This document shows, piece by piece, positions 31,949-43,334 of a DNA stretch of 64,000 nucleotides. The stretch comes from Anoplolepis gracilipes (taxonomy: Eukaryota > Arthropoda > Insecta > Hymenoptera > Formicidae). The DNA is taken from the NCBI RefSeq assembly GCF_047496725.1, contig NC_132985.1, forward strand, positions 7,764,001 through 7,828,000, read 5' to 3'. Positions within the stretch are counted from its first letter, which is position 1, and the number at the start of each line of letters is the position of its first letter. The position numbers and the translations under genes are program-made. A model generated the notes under the pieces. That model searched no databases and had not been told where the DNA came from. It was given only the letters and a program-made list of their open reading frames with translations.

Positions 31949-32108
31949 TGAGTGGTCTATTTTAATTATTATTGGTTTTAATTGATCATGTAAATGTTGT
32001 CTGAGCCTCGAAGAGTTCTTGTCAGGTTATTATAATTTGCCTTTAAAGTATCTATGGATTATGGTTTCTGCAGCGAGTCGCATATATATATATCTATATA
32101 TATATATA

Positions 32109-34048
32109 CAGGGTGTCCCATTTAACTTGAGACATCGAAAGCAAAGAGGAAAAACAAAAATCGCTGAAACACGTATCGAATAAATTCCGAGAACGAGTAA
32201 AATGGCATGATTCCTTTTTCATTTGGTGAACGTCCTCAAGGTGATTTCAAGGTCAACTTTGTTTTTTCAAATGAAAACCTATATTTTTTATGGCAGAAGC
32301 ATATTCTATGTAAAAAAACAATTAACTTTTGTCCGAAACATTTTTTTATTTAATCATTACTTTTGGAGATATTGTACGAAGTAATTCCGATTTTTATTCG
32401 AAACGAATAAAATAAACGTATCACAATAAATGCTCAAAATAATAGCCTCCATTTTACACAACAAACACACAACAAAAGAAGCACTATCGCGCGGTTGAAA
32501 TGTTTCGATTTTTTTTGTAAACAGAAGAACAGCGCGATATTAACAGAAATTGTCGCTACAGATCTCTCGGATATTTAGTCGATAGATATCTATCGCCCTG
32601 ATCGCGGTATTTGCGCTGTTAATATCGCGCTGTTCTTCTGCAGTTATAATAGTGAACTTTAAGTTAAATATGGAACCTTACCACTGCAGAAAAAGTTGAA
32701 ATGATTTTCATTTTCGGTGAAGCATGACGAAATATTAATGACGCGATGAACTTGTATACTTTGTTTCGTGAAAGAAGGTGTCCATCGCGTTGTTCATTTT
32801 ATCGCGTAGTAAAACAATTTTCTAAATGTGGTAATGTTCAACCAAAAAAAAGGAACCGACGAAAGACAGCTGGAAATGAAAATAACGAAACTGCTGTATT
32901 AGCTGCAGTTGCTCAAAACCCAAACGTGAGCATTCGATCAATTTCTCGTGCCTCTGGAATATCTCGAATGAGTGTACACCGCATTTTGAAGTGCCGCCAG
33001 TTCCACCTGTACCGTGTGTCGTTACATCAAGAGCTTCACGGAGATGATTTTCGAAATCGAGTGATATTTTGTGAATGGGCTCTTCATCAGCTACAAATCG
33101 ACGGCAACTTTTTTCTTTCGGTCTTATTTACTGATGAATCTACTTTTACCAATAATGGAGAAGTTAATCGGCATAATATGCATTATTGGTCAGATCAAAA
33201 TCCGAGATGGCTTCGCGAAGTAGAACATCAACGTCCATGGTCTGTCAATGTTTGATGTGGAATCATTGGCGATAAAATAATAGGTCCTTTTTTCATCAAT
33301 GGTACGCTGAATGGAGTAAAATATGGAAACTTCTTGGATGTAGAATTACCCGTACTACTCGAGGAAGTAAACCTGGCAGATAGAAGAAATATGTGGTTTC
33401 AGCAGAACGGTTGCCCAGCTCACTATTCGCGTAATGCACGCCAAATAGTAAATCAGAAATACGCTAGTCGCTGGATAGGTCGGGGAGGTCCAGTTAACTG
33501 GCCGGCGAAGTCGCCTGATTTAACACCGTTAGATTTTTACTTATGGGGCCACCTTAAAGAAAAAGTTTATCACGATCGACCAACCACACCAGAAAACATG
33601 AAAGAGCGAATCCGAAATGCCTGTCGCAATATCCGTCCAGAGATTTTATTATTAGTGCATCAATCTTTTATTAATCGCATTAACAAGTGTTTGGAAATGG
33701 AAGGCCATCATTTTGAGCATTTATTGTGATACATTTATTTTATTCGTTTCGAATAAAAATCGGAATTACTTCGTACAATATCTCCGAAAGTAATGATTAA
33801 ATAAAAAAATGTTTCGGACAAAAGTTAATTGTTTTTTTACGTAGAATATGCTTTCGCCATAAAAAATATAAGTTTTTATTTGAAAAAACCAAGTTGACCT
33901 TGAAATCACCTTGAGGACGTTCACCAAATGAAAAAGGAATCATGCCATTTTACTCGTCCTCGGAATTCATTCGACTCGTGTTTCAGCGATTTTTGTTTTT
34001 CTTCTTTGTTTTCGAGTTACTTCGATGTCTCAAGTTAAATGGGACACC

Positions 34049-34051
<3 letters not shown>
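32109..34051 (+). mobile_element. Tc1/mariner-superfamily transposon with long TIRs
   Basis: Bounded by CAGGGTGTCCCATTTAACTT and its inverted copy, within TA-rich flanks consistent with a TA target. The inverted arms extend about 340 bases. Between the left TIR and the transposase is a further inverted pair (about 32521-32640, AGAAGAACAGCGCGATATTA arms). A broken relative of the left half lies at 56086-56780. Confidence 0.85.
32701..33729 (+). pseudogene. Mariner-type transposase with two stops and a changed catalytic residue
   Basis: A cut-and-paste transposase of about 340 codons. After a degenerate N-terminus with TGA at 32725, a second HTH-like region reads VSIRSISRASGISRMSVHRIL. The catalytic core follows: VLFTDESTF (first Asp), FQQNGCPAHYS where the second Asp is replaced by Asn, and SPDLTPLDFYLWG (third acidic position, 36 residues between). 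A second in-frame TGA lies at 33253, at the position of the conserved Trp in VNVWCGI. The remaining frame is continuous to the C-terminus LEMEGHHFEHLL. I place it among the insect mariner-like transposases with DUF4817-type N-termini. Confidence 0.8.
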
Positions 34052-34084
<33 letters not shown>

Positions 34085-34599
34085 GGTGGACTATTTTAAT
34101 CCGTCCAGTCGAATATCTCGAAAACCAAGCCCGGGAAAAATGTTTCAGACAAAAGTTGTTTGGTTTCGAGGGGGCCATAAGATGATACCATTGGTTTGAC
34201 CTTGAATTATTTGAAGGTCACATGAAAATCACCTCAATTTTTTTAAATGGCATTCCCTATTTTTTATTACGTATTCTTGTAGCTGACCTCGAGAGCTTTC
34301 CAAAACACTATAATCAAATGTTTCTTCATTGAGTACTTTTCGAGTTATAAAGCTCCAAAGTTGCAGTTTGAAAAAATTCAAAATATCTCGTAAAATATTC
34401 ACTTTCCGATAGTCTTATCTTACATGATTCAACTAGTCAAGGCAAGATCTGGACATGATCCAACCAGTAAAGGTAAGATCTAGGCATGATGTAGCCAGTG
34501 AAGGTAAGATCCGAGTATGATCCAGCCAGTCAAGGCAAGATCTAGGCATGATCCAACCAGTCAAGGTAACATTCACACTCCAGCGATGTTGATTATCTT

Positions 34600-34900
34600 C
34601 TTGTCTATGCCAATGTGGGTTAACATCCGACCAATAATGGCAATTATGTCTATTCAATTCACCATTATTTTTGAACGTCGATTCATCAGATAAGATCCGA
34701 GTATGATCCAATCAGTCAAAGTAAGATCTTTATCAAAGGAACTGTTCAAAATTATCTTCATTGGCTTGAATACATAATTCCAACCTATTTTCGAAGTGCC
34801 TGACCGTTTTGAGTAAGACAGTTCGCGGTATATTTGCGCAAGCTACTCTTATTCTCTCTATCATATCTTCTCTAGTTGTAGGCCGCGCCGCTCCTGGCTG
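34600..34900 (-). pseudogene. Mariner transposase fragments
   Basis: SDESTFKNNGELNRHNCHYW lies at about 34690-34630. A separate C-terminal piece at about 34890-34728 contains TTREDMIERIRVACANIP and ends NEDNFEQFL followed by a stop. The two are not in continuous order with a full gene. Confidence 0.65.
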
Positions 34901-35054
34901 TCTTTTATACTCGATGCGTGATTTGCTAACTATTTTCGCTTATAACTCAAAAACTACGCTTTAAATCAAATTTTGGTAAAGGAAAAATTGTCTTAGAATT
35001 GTGTCAGGAGTTCGTCATTTTACGGATGGAAGGTTGTTCTGGGACACCCTGCAT

Positions 35055-35818
35055 ATAAAAAAGGTAGAAATTTAGTTGATAAAATTTTTTTTTTAAATTA
35101 TAAATTAAATTTTATATTAAAATTAAATTTAAATTTAAATTATTTTTATAATTTATTTTAAATAATTAATAAATAAAATTAAAAAATTAATTTTTTTTTT
35201 AAATTTATTTTATAATTTAAAATATAAATAAAATTTAATAAAATTATATAAAATTTAAATAATTTAATAATAAAATATTAATTATTATTTATAATAATTA
35301 ATTAAATGAAAAATTATAATAGAAAATTATAATTTATTATTATAAAGTGCCAGCAATTGCGGTTAAACTTTAAATAAAAATAAATTTAAATTAATTATAT
35401 ATAAATATAAAATATAAAAATAATTTATTTAATTAATTTTTTTTTATGGTGAAATATAAATAAATATTAAAAATTAAATAATTTTATTTAAAATAATAAT
35501 AAAATTAAAAAAATTTACTTAATAAATTAGGATTAGATATCCTATTATTTAAATGAAAAAAAAAATATAATTTAAATATTAAATGTTAATCATTAAAAAT
35601 AAAAAATTTGGCGGTATTTTATGATTTAGAGGAACTTATTGATTAATTTGATAATCCACGAATAGAATTACTTAATTTAATTTTTATGTATTGTTGTTGA
35701 AAAATTATATTAAAAGATTAATAATTAAAAAATTTAATTATAATTAAAATTCAAATCAAAATGTAGAATGATTAAGATTTAAATGAGTTACATTTAATTT
35801 AATTAATTGAAATAAATT
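35055..35818 (+). pseudogene. rrnS: Nuclear mitochondrial insertion: 12S rRNA (rrnS) fragment
   Basis: Extremely A/T-rich sequence with hallmark small-subunit rRNA words in the right order: GTGCCAGCAATTGCGGTTA at 35347, AGGATTAGATATCCTATTAT at 35529, GGCGGTATTTTA at 35611, GAGGAACTTATT at about 35631 and GATAATCCACGAAT at 35650. These match conserved 12S regions of insect mitochondria. The surrounding DNA is nuclear transposon sequence, so this is a NUMT. It joins mariner ends on both sides (about 35050 and 35818). Confidence 0.85.
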
Positions 35819-36530
35819 TTTAATGTATGAAAATCAACGTCTTCAAGCAATTGTGGTAAATGATCCCTGAGAAGTTCCAAAAAATTTACACTATTAACAT
35901 TTCTTTCAAAGAAATAAGGACCAATCAAGAAACCATTTATAATACCACACCAAACATTCACACTCCAGCAATGTTGATTATCTTCTTGTCTATGCCAATG
36001 TGGGTTAACATCTGACCAATAATGGCAATTATGTCTATTCATTCACCATTATTTTTAAACGTCGATTCATCAGAGAACATAACATAATAGAAGAAATTCG
36101 GATCAGCTCGGATCATCTGTTATGCCCATTGACAAAATTGTACACGCAATGGCATATCTGCTTGAGTAAGAGCTTGTGTTAACGTGATATGGTAAGGATG
36201 GTACTTCATTTTCTTCAAAATTCTTAAGATCATTGTTCTCAGGATTTCTCTAGCCATAATACGACTACTTGTATGAGGATTAAGATGAATGCCAAGATAA
36301 CGTGCACACGCACATCATCTTCATCATATTCATGATGTGCTCTTTGACGTTCTAAACGACCTTGGCGAGCTCTTAGTTCGAGGTCCCGGATTGTAGTATG
36401 ATTCGGATATTGTTCTCTTTCGGGGTAACGATTCCGGTAAACTCACGAAGCTTCATGATAATTTAGTTGACATTCTCCGAGAACAAGGAAAATATCAACA
36501 ATCTCTGAGGGACGATAATCAGCCATGGGT
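35819..36530 (-). pseudogene. Mariner transposase, N-terminal and core part, broken
   Basis: Read on minus from about 36530: MADYRPSEIVDIFLVLGECQ, then NRYPEREQYPNHTTIRDLEL, which is an HTH region. After several breaks come ADPNFFYYVMFSDESTF (first catalytic Asp), NRHNCHYWSDVNPHWHRQ, WSVNVWCGIINGFLIGPYFF and LPQLLEDVDF. The frame ends at about 35819 against the 12S fragment; the second and third catalytic residues are missing. Confidence 0.75.
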
Positions 36531-36784
36531 ATTGTCGGCAGACGTAAGCCTCTGATTGTAAGTAATAAAGTTTGATACTCCGATCAACAGTGAAAGAGAT
36601 TTTCGTAATCAATTGATTCCTAAATAGTGACAAATAAATTTTCTGGTCGATATTTTCTTTGGAAACAATAGAGGGTATATTATTTCAAAAATAGACTATT
36701 TGAGATGAGTAGAACATCAAGAACAATCAAGGGATCAATCAGGTTTGTACTTCTGCAAACAGGATTTGTAGCAATCGTCTACAT

Positions 36785-37050
36785 GAGCCGATTATCTGTG
36801 TGTGTGTAAATGTGGGATGTGTATGTATAAGTGTGTGTGAGATATGTGTATGTGTGTATAGATTATGTGTAAAATTATGCGGAATGTGTGTGTGTATGTG
36901 TGTGGAGTGTTCGTGTGGTGTGTGTAAGAGCATGTAAAGTGTGTGCACATGCGTGTAGGTTATGTCACATAACCTACGTGTGAGTGTGTGTGGAATATGT
37001 GTGTAGGGTGTGTGCAAGTGTATGTAAAGTGTGTGTGTGTAGGGTATGGA
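36785..37050. repeat. TG-rich microsatellite
   Basis: Long imperfect (TGTGTGTATG)n-type run. It includes a perfect inverted repeat GTAGGTTATGT / ACATAACCTAC at about 36954-36976. Confidence 0.8.
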
Positions 37051-38938
37051 GCATGTTCGAATCTTACCTTTACTGGCTGCATCATGCTCAGATCTTGCCT
37101 TCACTGGCTGGATCATGTTTCGGTCTTGCCTTGACCGGTTAGATCATGTCCAAATCTTGCCTTGACTAGTTAAATCATGTAAGATAAGACTATCGAAAAG
37201 TGAAAATTTTACGAGATATTTTGAATTTTTTCAAACTGCAACTTTGGAGCTTTATAACTCGAAAAGTACTCAATGAAGAAACATTTGATTATAGTGTTTT
37301 GGAAAGCTCTCGAGGTCAGCTACAAGACAATGTAATAAAAAATAGGGAATGCCATTTAAAAAAATTGAGATAACCTTCATGTGACCTTCAAATAATTCTT
37401 CAAGGTCAAATGGTACCATCTTATGGCCCCCTCGAAACCAAACAACTTTTGTCTGAAACATTTTTCTCTTCCGGGTTTGATTTTCGAGATATTCGACTGG
37501 ATGGATTAAAATGGTCCACCCTATATATATGTGTGCATATGCACCGAGTTATATTCATGATTGATATGTGAAATAATTATAATTGATAGTTGACCGGATT
37601 TTTATTGGCAAACAAAATTGGATTCATGGTAAGGAATTATTATGCAGATGATGGGTTTGGTCGAGTCTATTATTGTTAAAATTTGAATTTACTGAAATTA
37701 CTGCGCTGCGGTGGAGTTCGAGTAAAATTGGCAAGTTATTATATTTGAGTGACAGAACCGTTAGATATGTACGTTATTGTGGTGTTAATTCGGCTTTAGG
37801 ATATAAAACTGCATTTAATAATGAAAGCATAATGATATATTGGAGGCGCGGATTAAAATAAATGAATTATTAAAATTGAAAGTATGAGGTGTTTCTGGAG
37901 TAAAATGGGTCTATAACAACGTACGCTTAACTTTTTATTACGGGGCTGTAGCCCTATAAGTTGCTACTTTTTTTGGTTCCTTATGAATCGAGGCGCCAGG
38001 AAATAGTTAATTAAGGTTACTGGACGGTTTTTTTATGTGATGTTTAAACCATTAAAAATTGGGTACCTATTGGTGTTGGGACAACTTTTGATACATTGAG
38101 AAAAGTGACTTAGACTGTGCATATGAAGTTGCAATTGCACATACGGGTTACTTGGCTTGCTCAGATTTAATAATTAAAGAAAGTTCATATATAGCGTGTC
38201 CCAAAAGTACCGATCGGAGTTTATCGTATGAAGCTTATAGAATTTAATCAAATGAATCGGTCGGTTGTTAAACACTATTTTATACGAATGTTTGGATAAT
38301 ATGGCAATGTTAGTTTATATACCAGGTGTCAATTTATTAACGTGAACATATGTCGGGAGTTGTATTTCCGCTTATTTACAGTTATGATCTCCTTCTTTGC
38401 GTGATTTTAGCTTGTTATATAGATTTTCTTTATATTTTTGTTATACCGGGTGGTGGTTAATTCTCGATGCGTGTGGCTATGGTGATGTGTACGTGTATGT
38501 TTGTGTTTAGTAAGAGTGATGACGGCGAGGTGGAGTGAACATTGACTCATATTATCGCTATTACTTAATTTATGCTCTTCTATTTGACGCTTACTTAATA
38601 TTATGTTTCCTTTTTATTTTTCAGGTACTGCAACTAGAGTGACAGAACTAAATGGGTAATTATAATGAAATTAAGATGTTCGACCGATTTAATAGGTCGT
38701 TTCTCTTCTTTTTTTGTCAAGTACTGGGGATGCGGAGCAGAGGGTGATGTACCGGGTGGCCGGAAAATAGGTAAGTATTTTTGTTGCACGACTAATTAAT
38801 TATTTTCTTTTATTTTTAGATAGGTGATAGGGGAGGACCGGTGATGGGGATGAAAGAAGAAAAAGAAACAAAAAAAATGTTCTAGCCGGAAACATAATAA
38901 AAAGGTATTTATCGGCTTAATCTATTTTTGCTAATAAG

Positions 38939-38946
<8 letters not shown>

Positions 38947-38998
<52 letters not shown>
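38947..38998. repeat. (TA)n microsatellite near the copy 2 terminus
   Basis: TA run about 120 bases from the element end. The homologous run in copy 1 (about 4799) is much shorter. Confidence 0.9.
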
Positions 38999-39000
<2 letters not shown>

Positions 39001-39116
39001 AAGAAAAAGAAAAAAAAATTTTATAGGCGCTTAACGCTTACTATAACTACTTAACAGGTGGGCGTAAGGCGTCAACGGACGGCGACTGGTGTCAAGCGGA
39101 GGCGCTGGACGTGACA

Positions 39117-39954
39117 TAGTGCTGAACCTGCAAAGAAACATACTCTTATTAACATATGTATACATCTACATAAGAGTAATAACAATTTTAATAATCGTTT
39201 TTTATTACATGAATAGATGCATCCACGATATTCATAAAAAGTAAAATCATATTGCTTTAATAAAAATAAATATCAATTACTACACTTAACTTTCTTAAGA
39301 GATATCTACACTCGATACAAATCCAAATTATTTAAATTTCTCAATTTAACTTTGTTCTTCATATTAAAGCAGTCATTAATTAATGTGAAATTTGCTCTTA
39401 CATTATACAAATTGTCGTAGATTAAAACTTTCAATATCAGTATATATTTTGGAATTGCTCCGACGGTAAATTCTACTATATAACAACAGTAAGTACGTAA
39501 TCCCTTATAATTACTATCACGTACCACCATAATCCTTATCCCAATATTAATATCGTTGAAAATTTGTCAAATTAATCACAATCTACTTTTTATTTCAAAA
39601 TTCAATTTTTCCAATTAACTATAATTACTTCTTTATCTTAAGATTGAATAAATACAGAACCATTGCAGATATAATCATAGAAATTTTTTCTTATTGTTAA
39701 TTGATTCAAGTGTCATTGTGCGTTCATTGCATGTGCGATATTTGTCATGGTGTCATGGAGTTCCTAGAACTTCCTCAGCCTCTCGTTAGTGCCCAGTGAA
39801 TTGTATTCTGACTACCAGACTATGTCAAATATACAATAACGGGATTCAACGCGCCTGCTTAATATTCTCAATCATCTTCAAATACATATACCATAAATTC
39901 AGTCGCTTTATTTCTAACTTTCTTTTTTTTTCTTTTCCAAATAAAATAAAATAA
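39117..39954. other. AT-rich flank, unassigned
   Basis: No recognisable element or gene. The 74-aa minus frame at 39306-39530 has no motif. The last 200 bases may belong to the small-ORF repeat that follows. Confidence 0.4.
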
Positions 39955-40134
39955 ATGAGGTCTCAGACAACTGATTCTGAAATTCAACAAAATCTCTTTG
40001 TTGATTCTGAAGTTATATTAAAAACCTTAATCTAATTTATAGAAGAAAATAAAGAAAATATTATTTACAATTTAGACAATATCATTAAAGAGTTTTTAAA
40101 TCAAGCTTCTATTATCATAATTCCAAATCAGTAA
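39955..40134 (+). pseudogene. Small conserved ORF, copy A (internal stop)
   Basis: Sixty codons including the stop; TAA interrupts codon 27. It is related over its whole length to the intact frame at 59716-59537: both have an EIQQ block, FIEENKENIIYNLDNI here versus FLEENKENIIYNLDDI there, and end NQASIIIIPNQ versus NQASIVVVPDQ. Similarity continues about 130 bases past the stop, so this is part of a larger repeat. Acidic helix-like peptide, function unknown. It could be a degenerate ORF1 remnant. Confidence 0.5.
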
Positions 40135-40484
40135 AAAAATCCCCTGATTTATTAGCTCTTAGAATACATTGATCCTGCTCTCGGTGGAGCCCTGGGTATA
40201 GCCGATTTAGACAGATTACCCAAAAACTAAATAGAAAACAACTCTGTTATTGACACCTAGGTAGACGATAACAGTGGGTCACTGCACGTGGCACATTACA
40301 CGTAATAAATAAAATTTTCAACGTATCGAAAGTTTTTTTTATAAACTATTGAAAAATCGAGTTTTAAATAACTGTGAGTTGTTAAAATTACAGAACAACA
40401 TCCTGTCTTGAATATATTGAAGGTAAAATCACGATATATTTACTTATAGATGTTTATTTTATTATTTTATTTATTTAACAAAAA

Positions 40485-40491
<7 letters not shown>

Positions 40492-40537
<46 letters not shown>
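40492..40537. repeat. (TA)n microsatellite, SINE tail
   Basis: TA run next to the SINE 3' region. Confidence 0.85.
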
Positions 40538-40539
<2 letters not shown>

Positions 40540-40540
<1 letters not shown>

Positions 40541-40783
40541 TGAATTAGCCAAAGAGTCACCGTGCAAAAATTAATTTTTTCGCAAAATTAAACTTGACAG
40601 ATTGTCAAGATTTAATTAAAAATTGTATTTCTTGGTTTAAGACTATCAATTCCTTATTCCCCCTTTATCACCCTTGTGAAAATTGATGAAAAAAATATTG
40701 GTCCGAGAGTCGCTGAATCGAGAATCAAACCCGAGTCTTTCGCTTGCCGGGTGACTGCTCTTACCTCTAAGCTATTCAGACCC
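40540..40783 (-). mobile_element. tRNA-derived SINE
   Basis: Read on minus, the head (40783-40699) has a Pol III A box, TAGCTTAGAGG, and a B box, GTTTGATTC, at tRNA-like spacing. The body follows and ends GGTGACTCTTTGGC before a TA tail. The body is repeated in opposite orientation at 40926-41050. The head does not fold into an obvious functional tRNA, so a SINE is more likely than a tRNA gene. Confidence 0.65.
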
Positions 40784-40856
40784 TTTCAATCCAACACTTT
40801 TCTTTGCTTTATAACTGTTGGTAAATAACGCCGTAATTTAGGCCGAGGCGCCTAAA

Positions 40857-40903
40857 TAAATATTAAGAATATTGTGTTGTCGGTTCTACATATTATCAGA
40901 TAT
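40857..40903 (+). repeat. 47-bp inverted repeat, left arm
   Basis: Begins TAAATATTAAGAATATTGTG and contains TTGTCGGTTCTA. Its inverted copy is at 46355-46401 with about two mismatches. Together they bound 5.5 kb. Confidence 0.8.
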
Positions 40904-40925
40904 TTTTCTTGCCAATTTTTCTACA

Positions 40926-41050
40926 GGGAGGTAAAGGGGAATAAGGAATTGGTAGTCTCAAACCAAAAGACACAATTTCTAATTAAATCTTGGCAGTCTG
41001 TCAAGTTTAATTTCGCGCGGTGGCTCTTTGGCCGATTCAATATATACTCG
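40926..41050 (+). mobile_element. SINE 3' fragment
   Basis: Same body as the SINE at 40540-40700, in opposite orientation: GGGGAATAAGGAATTGRTAG through GTGGCTCTTTGGC. The tRNA-like head is absent. Confidence 0.6.
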
Positions 41051-41062
41051 TATATATATATA

Positions 41063-42011
41063 TACAGGGTGTTCCAGAACAACCTTCCGTCTGTAAAATG
41101 ATGTATTTCTGACACAATTCTAAGACAATTTTTCCTTTACCAAAATTTGATTTGAAACGTAGTTTTTGTGTTATAAGCAAAAATAGTTAGCAAATCACGC
41201 GTCGAGTATAGAAGGCAAACAGGAGCGGTACGGCGCACCGCGAACGCGGGCGCAGCTGACTGTTCGACGGGTGATTACCGCCGCATGAGTCGCTAACTAA
41301 CTATTTTACCTTATAGCATAAAATTATGTTTTAAATAAAATTTTGGTAAAGAAGAAAATGTCTTATAATTACGTCAGAAATACGTATTCCTTAAAATAAC
41401 ATTACTTTAATGACCAAAAGTTGTTCCGGATCGCCGGCCGTCGGACGCTGCGATCAGCTGATTGCTACACGCGATGTGTGTATGTCTGAGTGTGTGCGTA
41501 AAAGGAAGGGACAGAGTGAGTGAAAGAAAGAGAGAGAGAGAAATAACCGCTTTCGCGACGGCGACGCTGCTTCGATTGTCATCGACATTGTCGTCAACAA
41601 CTTCAGACTGATCGATATATTGATTTTCCGGCTCAGCTGAGAGACACATCGTGTGTAGCAATCAGCTGATCGCAGCGTCCAACGTTATTTTAAGGAACAC
41701 TTATTCCTGACGTAATTATAAGACATTTTCTTTTTTACCAAAATTTTATTTAAAGCATAATTTTATGTTATAAGATAAAATAGCGACTCATGCGGCGGTA
41801 ATCACTCGTCGAACAGTCAGCTGCGCCCGCGCTCGCGGTGTGCCGCGCCGTTCTTATCTGCCTTCTGTACTCGACGTGTGATTTGCTAACTATTTTTGCT
41901 TATAACTCAAAAACTAAGCTTCAAATCAAATTTTGGTAAAGGAAAAATTGTCTTAAAAATGTGTCAGGAATACGTCATTTTACGGACAGAAGGTTGTTCT
42001 GGGACATCCTG
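41063..42011. mobile_element. Mariner-type foldback, 950 bp
   Basis: Ends CAGGGTGTTCCAGAACAACC and, inverted, GGTTGTTCTGGGACATCCTG. Nested inverted segments continue almost to the centre, including a pair around GCAATCAGCTGATCGCAGCG. There is no transposase. The same end sequence is present at 34741-35050. Confidence 0.75.
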
Positions 42012-42014
42012 TAT

Positions 42015-42570
42015 ATATGGAAGAGAGGTTAGAAAAAAGAGAGAGAGTGAAAGTAAGGGTTTTGAAAGAAAAAAGGTGAATAGGAGATGAAAGTGAGGGT
42101 GGAGGAGAGAATGGAGGGCTAGTGGAAGATGGGGGATTGGAGTAAGGTGGAGGACAGGCATAGAAGGAGAGATATAAGAGTGTGAAAATGGGGACGAGAA
42201 GAAAGAAGATGACATGGCGAATTGGATGGTATAAAGGAGGACGAAGAAACGAGGTATGAAGGAAGCGAAGAGGAAGGAGATGAAAGATCAGAAAATGGAG
42301 AGAGGACAGCGGAGGAAACGGATGACGTGAAAGGTGGTGTGGAGATGGATTAATAGAGTAATTAACAGAGAAAGAGGTGAAGTGAGAGATGAAGGTAGAG
42401 GAGAGTGGAGGGGAAAGGAGAGAATGGTGGGACATAGCAAGACGGTAATATCGGTGAGCAGGTGCGGCGCGGCAGAGAGAAAGAGTTAAGGAAGTCAACG
42501 GTAGATGGCGGATAGAGTCACAGATTAATAAACAGATAGCCAAAGGTCCCGGTTTAGCCGAGACCGGCAC
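42015..42570 (+). repeat. Purine-rich repeat block
   Basis: Mostly A/G on plus, similar in texture to 622-1560. The 196-aa minus frame is a shadow. It ends in CCGGTTTAGCCGAGACCGGC, a short hairpin. Confidence 0.6.
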
Positions 42571-43334
42571 TTCTCACTAGTTTCAGCGCCATATCATAGT
42601 AGCGGCCAACACAGTAACTATTTGTACGATAAAACAGGTCAAACGAAAAGAATTATATTGCTAAAAGCGCATCAACGAGATATTATTAAAGACCGGTGAA
42701 AAAAGTAATTATTTCATATTTTGTATATGAAATGTATTAATGCAATTTGCACGTATACAATAAATTTTTTTCGGTAAGTAGCAATTTTTTATACTGTGAT
42801 TGATAATTTCTTCCTTTTTTTTTTGACAATTTTATATAAAATAAATGTAAAAAATGCAAAATCAGCCTAATGGAAATGTATGAAATCGGTCTATCTTTAT
42901 ATTTTTGGCCTTGAATAAAATTAATAAAGCTTATAAAATCAATTAGACACAGTTCTGTTTGTATGTACGTGTAGCTCACACGTACGTGGTTCGCATTTAT
43001 GTGCGCATACTTTCTCAACAGGGTGAGGAAACATGCTCATTGCAAATTTATTTTTATATATGTAATAATAAATAAAATTAAATTTTGTATATAAAATAAC
43101 AATATAATAATTTATATAAAAAATTGATACTAAAAATATTTAAAATTAAAATTAAATTCTTGATAATATATTTTTTTAATTATATATTTTTTTAATTATT
43201 TATTTCACTTAATCGTGTTTTGTGGCATCAGTTCTTTTTTTTTCTTTGCTTCCTTTTTTTACTACATTTTCATTTTATATATGTAGTAATACAATTCAAC
43301 GATAATATACGTTCAAAAATTCATCTGATTGTGA
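42571..43334. other. AT-rich sequence, nothing recognised
   Basis: No coding or repeat signature that I can name. The minus frame at 42737-43018 is not supported. Confidence 0.4.

Larger units (their letters stand above)
34082..37522 (-). mobile_element. Second mariner-type transposon, heavily rearranged
   Basis: Outer arms of about 400 bases begin CAGGGTGGACTATTTTAATC and are inverted at 37130-37522. Inside are 26-30 bp repeats (CAGTCAAGGCAAGATCT / CATGATCCAACCAG), transposase fragments on minus, a right end of another mariner (34741-35050, ending GGGACACCCTG), a mitochondrial 12S fragment and a TG-rich microsatellite. It is a composite produced by several insertions or gap-repair events. 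Confidence 0.7.
27166..39116. mobile_element. TG...CA element copy 2, with nested insertions
   Basis: Begins TGTTACGTCC and ends GGACGTGACA, the same termini as copy 1 in opposite orientation. Excluding the solo LTR (29505-30258) and two DNA transposons (32109-37522), it is about 5.8 kb. The extra 1.9 kb relative to copy 1 lies between about 31350 and 38640. The flanks (ATCA and TAGT) are not a matching 4-bp duplication, so one or both ends may be recombined. It carries the exon-like blocks, hairpin units and inverted promoter seen in copy 1. Confidence 0.7.

Noticed and set aside
36739..37116. 125-aa minus frame rich in His and Thr
   Set aside because: Encoded by the TG-rich microsatellite.
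37673..37861. 62-aa plus frame starting MLKFEFTEITALRW
   Set aside because: The matching part of copy 3 (about 19720-19900) carries a stop, so the frame is not maintained.
40699..40783. Possible functional tRNA gene
   Set aside because: A and B boxes are present, but the arms do not pair cleanly, and the sequence continues into a repeated SINE body.
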